DNA of 64,000 nt, taken from the NCBI RefSeq assembly GCF_020169515.1, contig NZ_JAHMHW010000004.1, positions 372,001-436,000 of the forward strand. Direction: 5' to 3'. Source of the DNA: Paenibacillus vietnamensis (GTDB lineage: Bacteria > Bacillota > Bacilli > Paenibacillales > Paenibacillaceae). The translations under genes were made by a program, and so were the position numbers. This document shows positions 1-7,898 of the stretch, piece after piece. Numbering within the stretch: the first letter of the stretch is position 1; the number at the start of each line of letters is the position of its first letter. A model generated the notes under the pieces. It had not been told where the DNA came from. It was given only the letters and a program-made list of their open reading frames with translations, and did no database searches.

Positions 1-632
1 GCTTTGCCCCAGGCATGGCCGATCAGCTTGCCTCTGCCGGGCGCGGTCTGTTCGATGACGAAGCCGCCCCAATGCGAGCTGTTCATATCCCACGGGTTTC
101 TGCGCGTGGAATGCTGGGACGGCACAAAGCTGAACTTGATGCCGTGGATGATAACCGACTCCCACCAATGAAGCTCCTTGACGTTAATGAAGCCTTTCTT
201 ACGCAGCTTCGGGCCGAGACCGGCGGGAACAAGCATCTGCCTTGGACCGATCAGCCTGCGAAGCGTGGCTATGCTTAAATGGTCGTAGTGGGAATGCGAG
301 ATCAGCACCACATCGACCGGAGGCATGTCGCCGATCGGGATGCCCGGCTGCGACAGCCTTTTCTGAAACGCCATTTGGGACGACCATACCGGATCGGTAA
401 CGATATTGAGGCCGCCTATTTGTATTAGAAAAGTAGAATGGCCGATCCAGGTGATCGAAGGCCATCTGCGATTATTCTCAAGGTACTGGATATCCGGACG
501 GGTGCTTGGGACGCAAAACGAATAATCCTTATGCTTCTGCTTGCGGATGCGATCCTGCCGCCATCTGTTGAATTGCTTGAACGAAGTATGCTGCTCGATC
601 GGATCTATGTTGGCAAATCTTTTCAACCTCAA
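1..632 (-). CDS. Metallo-beta-lactamase-fold hydrolase, NAPE-PLD/UlaG-like (3' end cut by window edge)
   Basis: Reading the minus strand from a TTG at 632 gives 210 codons without a stop to the window edge, so the C-terminus is missing. The metal-binding signature SHSHYDHL (HxHxDH) is near residue 112. Further on come VPSQHSTRRNPWDMNSSHWG, a pattern typical of the lactamase_B_2/NAPE-PLD branch, and the strand TWIGHSTFLIQ that opens the fold. The start is set by a GGAGGAG site at 641-647, eight bases ahead of TTG; a second in-frame TTG lies at 626. It is probably a cytoplasmic metal-dependent hydrolase of phosphodiester or lactone type. The substrate cannot be deduced. It is the first gene of a minus-strand unit leaving the window. 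Confidence 0.85.
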   Translation of the reverse strand, partial: MRLKRFANIDPIEQHTSFKQFNRWRQDRIRKQKHKDYSFCVPSTRPDIQYLENNRRWPSITWIGHSTFLIQIGGLNIVTDPVWSSQMAFQKRLSQPGIPIGDMPPVDVVLISHSHYDHLSIATLRRLIGPRQMLVPAGLGPKLRKKGFINVKELHWWESVIIHGIKFSFVPSQHSTRRNPWDMNSSHWGGFVIEQTAPGRGKLIGHAWGK

Positions 633-809
633 GTGTGCACTCCTCCCTCGCTATTCGCCTTTATTTTACTAAGATACCAAGCCAAAGGTGCGTATTGCAA
701 ATGAAAATCCTCCAATCCGGGCGGCTGACGGGTCCTCCTCTAAAGTCGCATCCTTCCGTCAAATGCGGTAAACTTTCTATATAAGCTTTTTTACACAAAC
801 ATGGCTCCA

Positions 810-947
810 GCGTAAACGGCTGGCGCTACGCACGAACCGTTAGCTGCATCTTTGCGCAGCTCGGTTCTGTGCCTGCTTATGGTAAAAGCTCGTTTCGCGA
901 TGAAATAGAAGTCATTTATAAGTTCGAACTTATAAATTCTTATATTT
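810..947 (+). repeat. Structured intergenic repeat, copy 1
   Basis: This is one of three related copies (others 3878-4022 and, inverted, 33365-33464). All begin AGCGTRAACGGCTG, carry a central block CGTTTCGCGRTGAAAT, and end with ATTCTTATATTT. Inside lies a second stem-loop, GAACCGTTAGCTGC pairing with GCAGCTCGGTTC. The outer arms (GCGTAAACGGCTG and GCTCGTTTCGC) can also pair. The element fills most of the 373-bp gap between the hydrolase and cvfC. No protein is encoded. It may be a mobile REP/MITE-like unit or a transcribed structured RNA. Confidence 0.6.
914..937. repeat. Perfect 24-bp palindrome upstream of cvfC
   Basis: A fully self-complementary 24-bp sequence centred on TTCGAA (core TATAAGTTCGAACTTATA). 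It sits inside repeat copy 1 as a segment that copy 2 lacks. It lies about 70 bp upstream of the cvfC start, so it could be an operator or a simple cruciform. No matching second site was found in the window. Confidence 0.55.
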
Positions 948-1005
948 CAAGCTAAGCAGAAGCCGTGCCGATTAAACGGTTATCACTAATGAGGAGGCTT
1001 TCCAA

Positions 1006-2163
1006 ATGAAGCTCATATCGATAGAACCGACGCCGAGCCCGAACTCGATGAAGCTGAACGTCGACGAAACGCTGCCGCGGGGCCGCAGAATGACATACAA
1101 AGCCGGGGAAGCCGGCGACGCGCCGGAGCTGCTGCAGAAGCTGCTGCAGATTAACGGGGTGCGCAGCTTGTTCCGAACGGCCGATTTCATTGCGCTTGAC
1201 CGGAAGCCCGGCGCGGATTGGGCTGCGATTTTGGCGGAGGCCGGACAGCTGCTGCAGAAGGAAGAAACGGATGGCGGGCAAGGCGCGGACAAGGCGGATC
1301 CTTCCGCCGGTTATGGCGAAGCGCAGGTGCTTGTCCAGATGTACAGGGGCATCCCGATGCAGGTGCGCGTCAGGATGGGCGACGGCGAGGTCCGTTCCGC
1401 GCTGCCGCAGCAATTCGGCGATGCCGTGTCAAAAGCGGCCGGCGGGGGCATGATCCGGGAGCGCAGGCTGGAGGAATTCGGCGTTCGCTACGGCGAGCCG
1501 GAGGAAATAGCGGCGGAAATCGTCAGGGAGCTGGAAGCTTCGTATACGGACGAAAGGCTCTCCGCCCTCGTCGAGGCGTCGATTAAGCAAGGCGCATCGG
1601 TGCCTGAGGATGGTGCACAGCCGGCCTACCGGCCAGCGCCGCTTACGCTGGAGGAGGCGACGGAGCAGTTCCGCTCGGCCGATTGGCAGACGCGGTATGC
1701 GGCTTTGGAGAGATATACCGCAACGCTCGAGGGCATCCCGCTTCTGGCAGAGGCGCTGCGGGACGATAACAGCTCGATCCGGAGGCTGGCCGTCGTCTAT
1801 TTGGGCGACCTGCGTTCGCCGGAGGCGCTGCCGCAACTGTTCACCGCCCTGCGCGATCCTTCGGCTTCGGTAAGGCGCACCGCCGGCGACACGTTGTCCG
1901 ATCTGGGCGACCCGGCTGCCGTCGGCCCGATGATCGAGGCGCTGCGCGATAAGAACAAGCTGGTCCGGTGGCGCGCGGCCCGCTTCCTGTACGAAGCGGG
2001 CGACGAATCGTCCGTCGAGGCGCTGCGCGAAGCGGCCCGGGACAGCGAGTTTGAAATCCGGCTGCAGGCCCAGATGGCGCTCGAGCGGATCGAACGCGGC
2101 GAGGAGGCTGCCGGCTCCGTCTGGCAGCAGATGACCGCCGCGCGTAAGGGCGAGGGGCAATGA
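1006..2163 (+). CDS. cvfC: Conserved virulence factor C family protein (YpgR-like): Nfu-N domain plus HEAT repeats
   Basis: A 385-aa cytoplasmic protein. Residues 1-90 match the Nfu/NifU N-terminal type scaffold fold; MKLISIEPTPSPNSMKLNVD is the signature opening of this family. A middle region follows, and from about 225 to 365 there are tandem HEAT/PBS-lyase-type alpha repeats (AEALRDDNSSIRRLAVVYLG, FTALRDPSASVRRTAGDTL, and so on). Staphylococcal CvfC affects virulence-factor output and Bacillus YpgR is of unknown function; a protein-protein interaction role is the usual inference. GAGGAGG lies nine bases before the ATG. Length agrees with the family (about 375-385 aa). The gene stands alone between non-coding regions. 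Confidence 0.85.
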   Translation: MKLISIEPTPSPNSMKLNVDETLPRGRRMTYKAGEAGDAPELLQKLLQINGVRSLFRTADFIALDRKPGADWAAILAEAGQLLQKEETDGGQGADKADPSAGYGEAQVLVQMYRGIPMQVRVRMGDGEVRSALPQQFGDAVSKAAGGGMIRERRLEEFGVRYGEPEEIAAEIVRELEASYTDERLSALVEASIKQGASVPEDGAQPAYRPAPLTLEEATEQFRSADWQTRYAALERYTATLEGIPLLAEALRDDNSSIRRLAVVYLGDLRSPEALPQLFTALRDPSASVRRTAGDTLSDLGDPAAVGPMIEALRDKNKLVRWRAARFLYEAGDESSVEALREAARDSEFEIRLQAQMALERIERGEEAAGSVWQQMTAARKGEGQ

Positions 2164-2164
2164 C

Positions 2165-2278
2165 GGAGTGTTGTCCATTGCACGAATTCGGTTTGCAGGA
2201 CTGGAGTCATGTCCCCTGTACGGATGCTGGCGGCATAACCGGAGTGTTGTCCAACGCGCGGTCGGTAATGCAGTGTCT
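2165..2278 (+). repeat. Degenerate 38-bp tandem repeat, three units
   Basis: GGAGTNNTGTCC recurs at 2165, 2203 and 2241, an exact 38-bp period. The second part of each unit (CACG/TACG/CGCG, then a TGCA or GGCA element) is only partly conserved. It begins right after the cvfC stop codon. The rest of the 399-bp gap to 2562 holds a hairpin and a terminator but no convincing gene. Confidence 0.55.
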
Positions 2279-2399
2279 ATTAACGGACATAGACAACTCA
2301 TAGAGTAACTAATGAGCAGGCGAGGTCGATCGGCTAATGGACACCAGATGAGCTTGGGTCGCTTTGAAGCGGCGTTTCTTTAATAGGACTCGCTTTAAA

Positions 2400-2420
2400 G
2401 TTCTATGTTAACCATAGAAC
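2400..2420. other. Perfect hairpin with 8-bp stem
   Basis: GTTCTATG and CATAGAAC flank the loop TTAAC. There is no following T-run, so it is not an obvious terminator. Its role is unknown. Confidence 0.4.
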
Positions 2421-2480
2421 GGAACAATAGCATAGTACGCTGTGTAAGCGACATTTTTGTCCATTAGAATAAGTCAGCCT

Positions 2481-2515
2481 AAAAAAAAGGAGGCGCTGCC
2501 CGGCGCCTCCTTTGT
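2481..2515. terminator. Bidirectional rho-independent terminator
   Basis: The stem GGAGGCGC/GCGCCTCC is flanked by eight A residues on the left and TTTGTT on the right. It ends the minus-strand transglutaminase gene (stop at 2563) with a T8 tract and can also stop plus-strand transcription from cvfC. Confidence 0.85.
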
Positions 2516-2562
2516 TGCGTCTATGCCATGCCTGAGCGGTGACAAGGAACTCGACTTGCTAG

Positions 2563-3741
2563 CTAATACTCCAGCTGAATGCGAACGAGCAGCGAGTCAT
2601 CGCTGCCAAACGGCTCATAGCTGGCGCGGTAGCCGGCTGCGACGCTGACATCCCGGAAGGCGGCTTTCAGCGCCTCCGGAAACCGATCGCCCTCCACGTA
2701 TCTGAACTCGAGGCTTGAAGCGCGGGACTTAAGCGCCGATGCGATGAGCGTCCGCAGCTGCTCCGCATCCGAGACCGTATACTCCGGCTCCAGCCAGTGC
2801 AGGCCTAACGCCAGCTTCAACTTGCCGAAGCGTTCGCGCTCCGCCTTCTCCCCCTGCTGCTCCAGCTCGCGGATAACATCGGCATAAACGGTGTCCGCAG
2901 CGGGATACGTTTTGGTCCACCCATGATCGGTCCTAAGTTCCTCGTCCGTCTTCAAATAATAGTTGTAGCGGACCACATTGTCGGTCGATTTCGACACGGG
3001 TGCGGCCGCCCCTCCGGCAGAATCCGTCTTCGTGACCGGATCGTCCCACGTCAAATCCAGATGGTACCATTTGCCGTCCAGCTGCACCATATTCCACGCA
3101 TGCTCGCCCGTATTCACCGTACCTTCGGCAATGAGCACCGGAATCCCAGACTCCTTAAGCATTTTGTAGCCTAACAGCGAATACCCCTGGCAAACCGCCT
3201 TCCCGGACGTAACCGCATCATAAGCGGTATAGCGTGTCAGCGACTGGTCGTATTCCACGTTCGTGACGATCCAATCATGAATCGCTTTCACCTTCTCATG
3301 ATCGTTCATCCCCGGCTCGATGATCGCCGCCAGCGCTTTTGCCGCCTCGCGGTCGACTGCCGCGGTCTGCTCGAGCGATTCCCGGTATCTCGCCTCAATG
3401 GCGATCGTCGACCGGTTACCCCAGCTTCGGATCGTGTAGATATAGGATTCGAGTATATAGGCCGTATAATCGTCATGCCCGAGCGCCGCACGGACGATTT
3501 CCGTCATTTTATCGGAAAGCTCCTGCTTGTCTCCCGTATACGAGACGGAAAAATGCTCGGATCTCGCCTTGAAATGTTCCGCGATTTCCAGCTCCAGCCT
3601 TTCCAGCTCATCCGTCTGCCGCATGGCCGCCTCCTCATTCGATACCGTGGCAGATGGAAACAAGTTAATCTTCAAATCAAGACTAACCACTGCCAAAATG
3701 ATAACGGCCATAATGAGAAGCTTCGAAATCGCTTTATTCAT
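2563..3741 (-). CDS. Transglutaminase-like domain protein, membrane-anchored or exported
   Basis: A 392-aa protein. Residues 5-28 form a hydrophobic signal/anchor, so the bulk is outside the membrane. A transglutaminase-like cysteine-protease fold follows: catalytic Cys184 in GKAVCQGYS, His214 in TGEHAWN and Asp229 in YHLDLTWDDP, all in the expected order. Upstream KVKAIHDWIV is the usual helix before the core, and the C-terminal 90 residues are family-specific. Related proteins are thought to act as cell-wall-associated proteases or crosslinkers; the substrate is unknown. It is a single gene with a strong terminator behind it. Confidence 0.85.
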   Translation of the reverse strand: MNKAISKLLIMAVIILAVVSLDLKINLFPSATVSNEEAAMRQTDELERLELEIAEHFKARSEHFSVSYTGDKQELSDKMTEIVRAALGHDDYTAYILESYIYTIRSWGNRSTIAIEARYRESLEQTAAVDREAAKALAAIIEPGMNDHEKVKAIHDWIVTNVEYDQSLTRYTAYDAVTSGKAVCQGYSLLGYKMLKESGIPVLIAEGTVNTGEHAWNMVQLDGKWYHLDLTWDDPVTKTDSAGGAAAPVSKSTDNVVRYNYYLKTDEELRTDHGWTKTYPAADTVYADVIRELEQQGEKAERERFGKLKLALGLHWLEPEYTVSDAEQLRTLIASALKSRASSLEFRYVEGDRFPEALKAAFRDVSVAAGYRASYEPFGSDDSLLVRIQLEY

Positions 3742-3877
3742 AGGAACCCCCTAAACGGTTGGTGAGCGGCATTAAAGATAAGGCTGGCTGACGGGAAACC
3801 GGGCCGGCTTGTTTATTCTCTATTTTCGACCTGATTCTTATATCCTAATACGTTAATGCAATTTTTATCTTCGCGCA

Positions 3878-4022
3878 AGCGTGAACGGCTGCTGCTATAC
3901 ACGAACCGTTAGCTGCAGTCCGGTTCTGTACCGTCCTTTAGAGCTATGGTCGTATCGTTTCCATCATATGTGCGCAACAGCCCCTTCATACCACCCCGTT
4001 TCGCGATGAAATTCTTATATTT
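3878..4022 (+). repeat. Structured intergenic repeat, copy 2
   Basis: It begins AGCGTGAACGGCTG, contains the inner hairpin GAACCG...CGGTTC, then CGTTTCGCGATGAAAT, and ends ATTCTTATATTT. It lacks the roughly 29-bp palindromic segment present in copy 1 between GATGAAAT and TCTTATATTT. It occupies the 330-bp gap between the divergent 3741 start and the end of glcF, directly beside the glcF terminator. No gene is seen in that gap. Confidence 0.6.
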
Positions 4023-4065
4023 AAAAAAGCCCCCTCCGCAGGCCTTAAGGCCTGCAGGGAAGCTT
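4022..4065 (-). terminator. Terminator of glcD-glcF
   Basis: On the minus strand, GCAGGCC-TTAA-GGCCTGC with an extended imperfect lower stem is followed by GGGGGCTTTTTT. It sits just beyond the glcF stop at 4073. Confidence 0.8.
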
Positions 4066-4072
4066 TAGCGGT

Positions 4073-5458
4073 TCAACTATGCTTCTCGGTCCGTACCGCT
4101 CTTTCATACAGGAAATCTACGACGTGCTGTACCTCCATCGGAGAGTCGCCCCCGTGCTTTGCGGCGCCGAGCTTCATTTGCAGCAGGCAGCCCGGATTGC
4201 TGGTCAGCAAATACCGGGCTCCGGTCGCGACCGCGTGCTCCATTTTGCTCTCCAAAATTTGTCCGGCCATCTCGGGCTGCGTTACGTTATAGATGCCTGC
4301 CGAGCCGCAGCACCGGTCCGCTTCCTTCATCTCGGCGAAGCCGACGTTCGCGACCCGCTTCATTAACTGCCTCGGGGCGTCCGGACTTTTCATCACGTTG
4401 CGGAGATGGCAGGAGTCCTGATAGGTAATCGTCACCTGCTCCTGCCCCTTATTTCCCGGTTCTGCGAAAGCGGGCAGCCGCCCCCGGTCGACCAGCAGCT
4501 TGCTGACGTCGATCACGCGGGCGGCAAACCGCTCCGCGTCGCCCCGAAGCGGCTGATCCTCATGCAGAAGATGGTCGTATTCCGCAAGCATCGCGCCGCA
4601 GCCTCCGGCATTGGAGACGATGTATTCGATTCCGGCATCCGCGAACGCTTGCAGGTTCACCCGGGCAAGCTCCCTGGCCGCTGCCATCTCCCCGGCATGG
4701 GCATGAAGGGCTCCGCAGCAAGCCTGATTGTCCGGGATGACGACCTCGAACCCCGCTTCCGACAGCAGCTTTACGGTATTGACGTTCGTTCCCGCGAACA
4801 TCACGTCCATCAGGCAGCCGCGGAACAGTGCAACTCGGGCAATTGGCTCCCCTTTGGCTGGATAAACGGTGCCGAGCGTCTCGACGACCCCTTTTGCAGT
4901 CGCGTCCGGCAAAATGCTCTCCATTTCGCGCAAATGCTTAGGAAACAAACGCATCAGGCCGCTTCCTCTGACGATTCGCCGAAGGCCTGATTTCCGGTAG
5001 GCGGCAAGCGTTCCGCCCAGCAGCCGCAGCCGGCTGCGATGCGGGAATATGCCTTTGAAGAACAGCTTGCGCATGCCCGTTACGGGAATTCCGCGATCCG
5101 CGTGATCCTCGATGGCGTCGCGGGCCTGCTCGATCAGCTGCCCGTATTTGACGTCCGCGGGACAGGCCGGTTCACAAGCTCTGCAGCCGAGGCAATGGTT
5201 CATTTGATCGTTAAAAGCCTGATCCGGCTCCATCAAGCCGTCAGCCACCGCTTTCATGAGCGCGATCCGGCCGCGCGGCGATTCGGGCTCAATCCCGGTT
5301 TCCCGGAAGGTCGGACACGCAGGCAGACAAAAGCCGCAGCGCATGCAATTCGTCAATTGATCGTAGTCCAGCTTCGCCTGCAGCGTCCTGGCGAGCGGAT
5401 TTCCGCTTGCTGCGGCCGGCTGCTTCTGCGGAAGCTCCGCAGTATTCGCATTAGCCAC
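4073..5458 (-). CDS. glcF: Glycolate oxidase iron-sulfur subunit (YsfD/GlcF-like)
   Basis: A 461-aa cytoplasmic protein with two 4Fe-4S ferredoxin motifs near the N-terminus (CMRCGFCLPACP and CLGCRACEPACP) and two CCG (cysteine-rich) domains. Characteristic elements are NQACCGALHAH, YQDSCHLRN and RCCGSAGIYN. It passes electrons from the FAD subunit during oxidation of glycolate or another 2-hydroxy acid. The GTG start overlaps the glcD stop by 8 bp, implying translational coupling. No glcE-like third subunit is present, as in the Bacillus ysfC-ysfD pair. Confidence 0.9.
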   Translation of the reverse strand: MANANTAELPQKQPAAASGNPLARTLQAKLDYDQLTNCMRCGFCLPACPTFRETGIEPESPRGRIALMKAVADGLMEPDQAFNDQMNHCLGCRACEPACPADVKYGQLIEQARDAIEDHADRGIPVTGMRKLFFKGIFPHRSRLRLLGGTLAAYRKSGLRRIVRGSGLMRLFPKHLREMESILPDATAKGVVETLGTVYPAKGEPIARVALFRGCLMDVMFAGTNVNTVKLLSEAGFEVVIPDNQACCGALHAHAGEMAAARELARVNLQAFADAGIEYIVSNAGGCGAMLAEYDHLLHEDQPLRGDAERFAARVIDVSKLLVDRGRLPAFAEPGNKGQEQVTITYQDSCHLRNVMKSPDAPRQLMKRVANVGFAEMKEADRCCGSAGIYNVTQPEMAGQILESKMEHAVATGARYLLTSNPGCLLQMKLGAAKHGGDSPMEVQHVVDFLYERAVRTEKHS

Positions 5459-6866
5459 GGTCGATCACCACCCTTTTTCTCGTTTCATTGGCAAAGATTT
5501 TGCCCGGATTGAGGAGGTTGTGCGGATCGAATGCCAGTTTAATGCCGCGCATGACCTCCATGCCCGCCTTTCCGATCTTCCACTCCAGAAACGGGGCCTT
5601 CACCAGTCCGACGCCATGCTCTCCCGTTATCGTTCCGCCAAGCTCGATTGCCGCCGCAAAAATGTCCTCGAACGCCTGCTCGACGCGGTGAATTTCCTCG
5701 CTGTCCCTCGCATCGGTCGTCGCCGTAGGGTGCAGATTGCCATCGCCTGCATGGCCGAAGGTTGCGATCGAAACGTTGTACTTATGAGCGATTTCATTAA
5801 TGCGCAGCACCATATCCGCGATCTTGGACCGGGGAACGGTCGCATCCTCCAAAATGGTCGTCGGGCGAAGCCGGGCAAGCGCCGTGAACGCGCTGCGTCT
5901 GGCCGTTAGCAGCTTCTCCGCCTGCTCCCGGGTTTCCGCCACCTCGATCCGGTCCGCAAGCTCCAGCCCGCATATTTCCCGGATCCGCTCGATATCGCGC
6001 TCCACCGTTTCCGGGTCGCCGTCCTGCTCGATCAGAAGGATCGCCTCCATATCGCGCGGCAGGCCAAGCTTGGCGAAGTCGTCAACGACACGGATCGTCG
6101 GATTGTCCATAAACTCCAGCGTTGCCGGAATGATCCTCGCCTCGATAATCCGCGACACCGTTCTGGCCGCCCCGTAAAGATCCCTGAACATCGCCAGCAT
6201 CGTCTTTTTGCTTGCCGGCGGAGGGATCAGCTTCAAGGTCGCCTCGGTTATGATGGCCAGCGTCCCCTCCGATCCGACCAGCAGCTTGGTCAGGTCATAG
6301 CCGGCAACGTCCTTCATCAGCTTCCCGCCGGTCCGGATAATTTCACCGCTGGCCAGCACCGCTTCAAGACCGATCACATAATCCTTGGTCGTACCGTATT
6401 TCAGCCCGCGCAGGCCGCCCGAGCATTCCGCAATATTGCCGCCGATCGTGGAAATCTTCATACTGCTCGGATCGGGCGGATAGAACAGGCCTAGCGATTC
6501 GATATGGGCCGTGAATGCGGCCGTGACGATGCCGGTCTGCACGGTTGCTGTCAAATTTTCCTGATCGACCTCCAGAATCCGGTTCATCCGGTGCATCACC
6601 ATCACGACTCCGCCGTGCGCAGGAACGGTTCCGCCGCATAGGTTCGAGCCGGAGCCGCGGGACACGACTGGCACGCGATACTCCGCCAGCGCTTTCATAA
6701 TTTCGGAAACCTGCTCCGTACTTCCGGGATAGATGACGCCGTCCGGCAAGCTTTGAAGCATCGGGGTTCCGTCATACGAATGCGCGACCAGCGCCTCCCG
6801 ATCGTCCCTGAAATGGCCGTCCCCCACAATCGCCCGCAGCCGGCCGATTAATTGTGTATCCAGCAT
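5451..6866 (-). CDS. glcD: FAD-linked oxidase subunit of glycolate/2-hydroxy-acid oxidase (YsfC/GlcD-like)
   Basis: A 471-aa flavoprotein of the PCMH/GlcD family. The N-terminal FAD-binding domain shows VVSRGSGSNLCGGT and STIGGNIAECSGG; the C-terminal FAD-linked oxidase domain shows FGHAGDGNLHPT and GTITGEHGVG. It oxidises glycolate or a related 2-hydroxy acid to the oxo acid, with GlcF as electron acceptor. The ATG at 6866 has GAGGAGG eight bases upstream. It is the first gene of a two-gene operon; upstream are a TATAAT box and a 13-bp palindrome that looks like a repressor operator. Confidence 0.9.
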   Translation of the reverse strand: MLDTQLIGRLRAIVGDGHFRDDREALVAHSYDGTPMLQSLPDGVIYPGSTEQVSEIMKALAEYRVPVVSRGSGSNLCGGTVPAHGGVVMVMHRMNRILEVDQENLTATVQTGIVTAAFTAHIESLGLFYPPDPSSMKISTIGGNIAECSGGLRGLKYGTTKDYVIGLEAVLASGEIIRTGGKLMKDVAGYDLTKLLVGSEGTLAIITEATLKLIPPPASKKTMLAMFRDLYGAARTVSRIIEARIIPATLEFMDNPTIRVVDDFAKLGLPRDMEAILLIEQDGDPETVERDIERIREICGLELADRIEVAETREQAEKLLTARRSAFTALARLRPTTILEDATVPRSKIADMVLRINEIAHKYNVSIATFGHAGDGNLHPTATTDARDSEEIHRVEQAFEDIFAAAIELGGTITGEHGVGLVKAPFLEWKIGKAGMEVMRGIKLAFDPHNLLNPGKIFANETRKRVVIDRG

Positions 6867-6891
6867 CTTACGTCCTCCTCATATTAATCAG

Positions 6892-6919
6892 GTCATCTGA
6901 TGACTTTTTGCTTATTATA
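6892..6919 (-). promoter_or_regulatory. glcD promoter -10 box and operator-like palindrome
   Basis: On the minus strand TATAAT lies at 6914-6919, with no good -35. Ten to twenty bases downstream, at 6892-6904, is the perfect palindrome GTCATCTGATGAC, between the -10 and the ribosome site. This is the usual place for a repressor such as a FadR/LldR-type GntR protein. The regulator itself is not in the window. Confidence 0.5.
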
Positions 6920-7099
6920 GGCGATCCCGGGTATTGTTGTATAGTCCTATCTCAAGCGGCTGCGCTTCGATCGGCCTTTCAAGGCTGCACATATGTATGT
7001 ATTGCAAGAAAACAGGCCTATTCGCAAACCATTTTGCGGACAGGCCTTTCCGTTCACAAAATTTGCCGCTTCCAATACCAAACGAATACTGTATTACAT

Positions 7100-7192
7100 T
7101 CATTCATCCGTATTTAAAAGCCCGGAAACTAAAACGAGAACCACCAAAATAAAAATAACCAATATGATGCCAAACCAGTCGCCATAAGCCAT
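7100..7192 (-). CDS. Tiny transmembrane protein, YjcZ/tiny_TM_bacill-like
   Basis: A 30-aa reading frame: MAYGDWFG, a run of about 18 hydrophobic residues (IILVIFILVVLVLVSG), then LLNTDE and a TGA stop. A GGGGGGGTG ribosome site precedes the ATG by about six bases. The Y-G-rich opening followed by one membrane helix and almost nothing else is the pattern of the tiny Bacillales membrane proteins, several of them linked to sporulation. The function is unknown. It is too short for most gene callers. Confidence 0.65.
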   Translation of the reverse strand: MAYGDWFGIILVIFILVVLVLVSGLLNTDE

Positions 7193-7408
7193 TACGAACA
7201 CCCCCCCTTAAAGCTTCGGATCCTCTTTTAAAGGTTCGGCTGCAGTTGTCTGCTTGCCGTTCCTCTATTAACATATGAATCTATGAATCTATCGGATTGT
7301 GCGGATTGTCATCCTCTATGAAATATTTAACACTGCCTGTGATCGGCAAAATAAAAAGATTGCGTCCGACCCGGCCTTTCTGCGGGATCTCTGCAATCTT
7401 CGCACCTT

Positions 7409-7795
7409 TTATTTGCGTTTTCTTCTCTGTTTGGTTTTGGACGAAGCTTTTGTCTTCCTGCTGTTCTGCTCCCCGTTCGGACGAAGGCCGATTAGCGGAA
7501 GGAGCGGCGTTACGGCTTGAATCAGCTTTTGAAGCGTGACGATCGTTTTCGTAATGCCGTCGATTCCTCCCAATCGGGAGATGAAGCTGCCGATGTCGGG
7601 CGAGCTGGAAGCCTCCGTCAACGAACGGTGCACGGACCTTTCCATGGCTCTTGTGCCGGCCGAGCTTGAGCTTCGATGAGCGGAGCGGTGCTCTGAGCTT
7701 TGCTCTGAGCTTTGCTCGGAACTTTGCCCGGATGACTCGATGGACCCGGCCGATTTGGATACGTTTTTAATAAGCAAGGGCTTCGTTTTGATCAC
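7409..7795 (-). CDS. Small basic protein with SEQSSEQ repeats, function unknown
   Basis: A 128-aa protein starting with GTG at 7795 behind AGAAGGGAAG. The first 60 residues are polar and repetitive (SSEQ three times, then SSEH, encoded by short direct repeats in the DNA). Residues 75-105 form a glycine-containing amphipathic or hydrophobic stretch (LGGIDGITKTIVTLQKLIQ). The last 20 residues are very basic (SKTKQRRKRK). The middle resembles the GG-I-x-T-x-x-x-x-Q region of the YqfQ/VrrA spore-associated family, but the match is weak. No signal peptide was seen. Confidence 0.5.
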   Translation of the reverse strand: MIKTKPLLIKNVSKSAGSIESSGQSSEQSSEQSSEHRSAHRSSSSAGTRAMERSVHRSLTEASSSPDIGSFISRLGGIDGITKTIVTLQKLIQAVTPLLPLIGLRPNGEQNSRKTKASSKTKQRRKRK

Positions 7796-7898
7796 TGCCG
7801 CTTCCCTTCTATACTAGTATGATCTGAACTTAATAGCTCTCTCTTTATCCTATGCGTTCATCCTAGCGTCCGTATGGGCAAACGGCCGGTTTCTTAGA

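Noticed and set aside
7271..7292. Short direct repeat GAATCTATGAATCTAT
   Set aside because: An 8-bp duplication in an AT-rich gap; too small to interpret.
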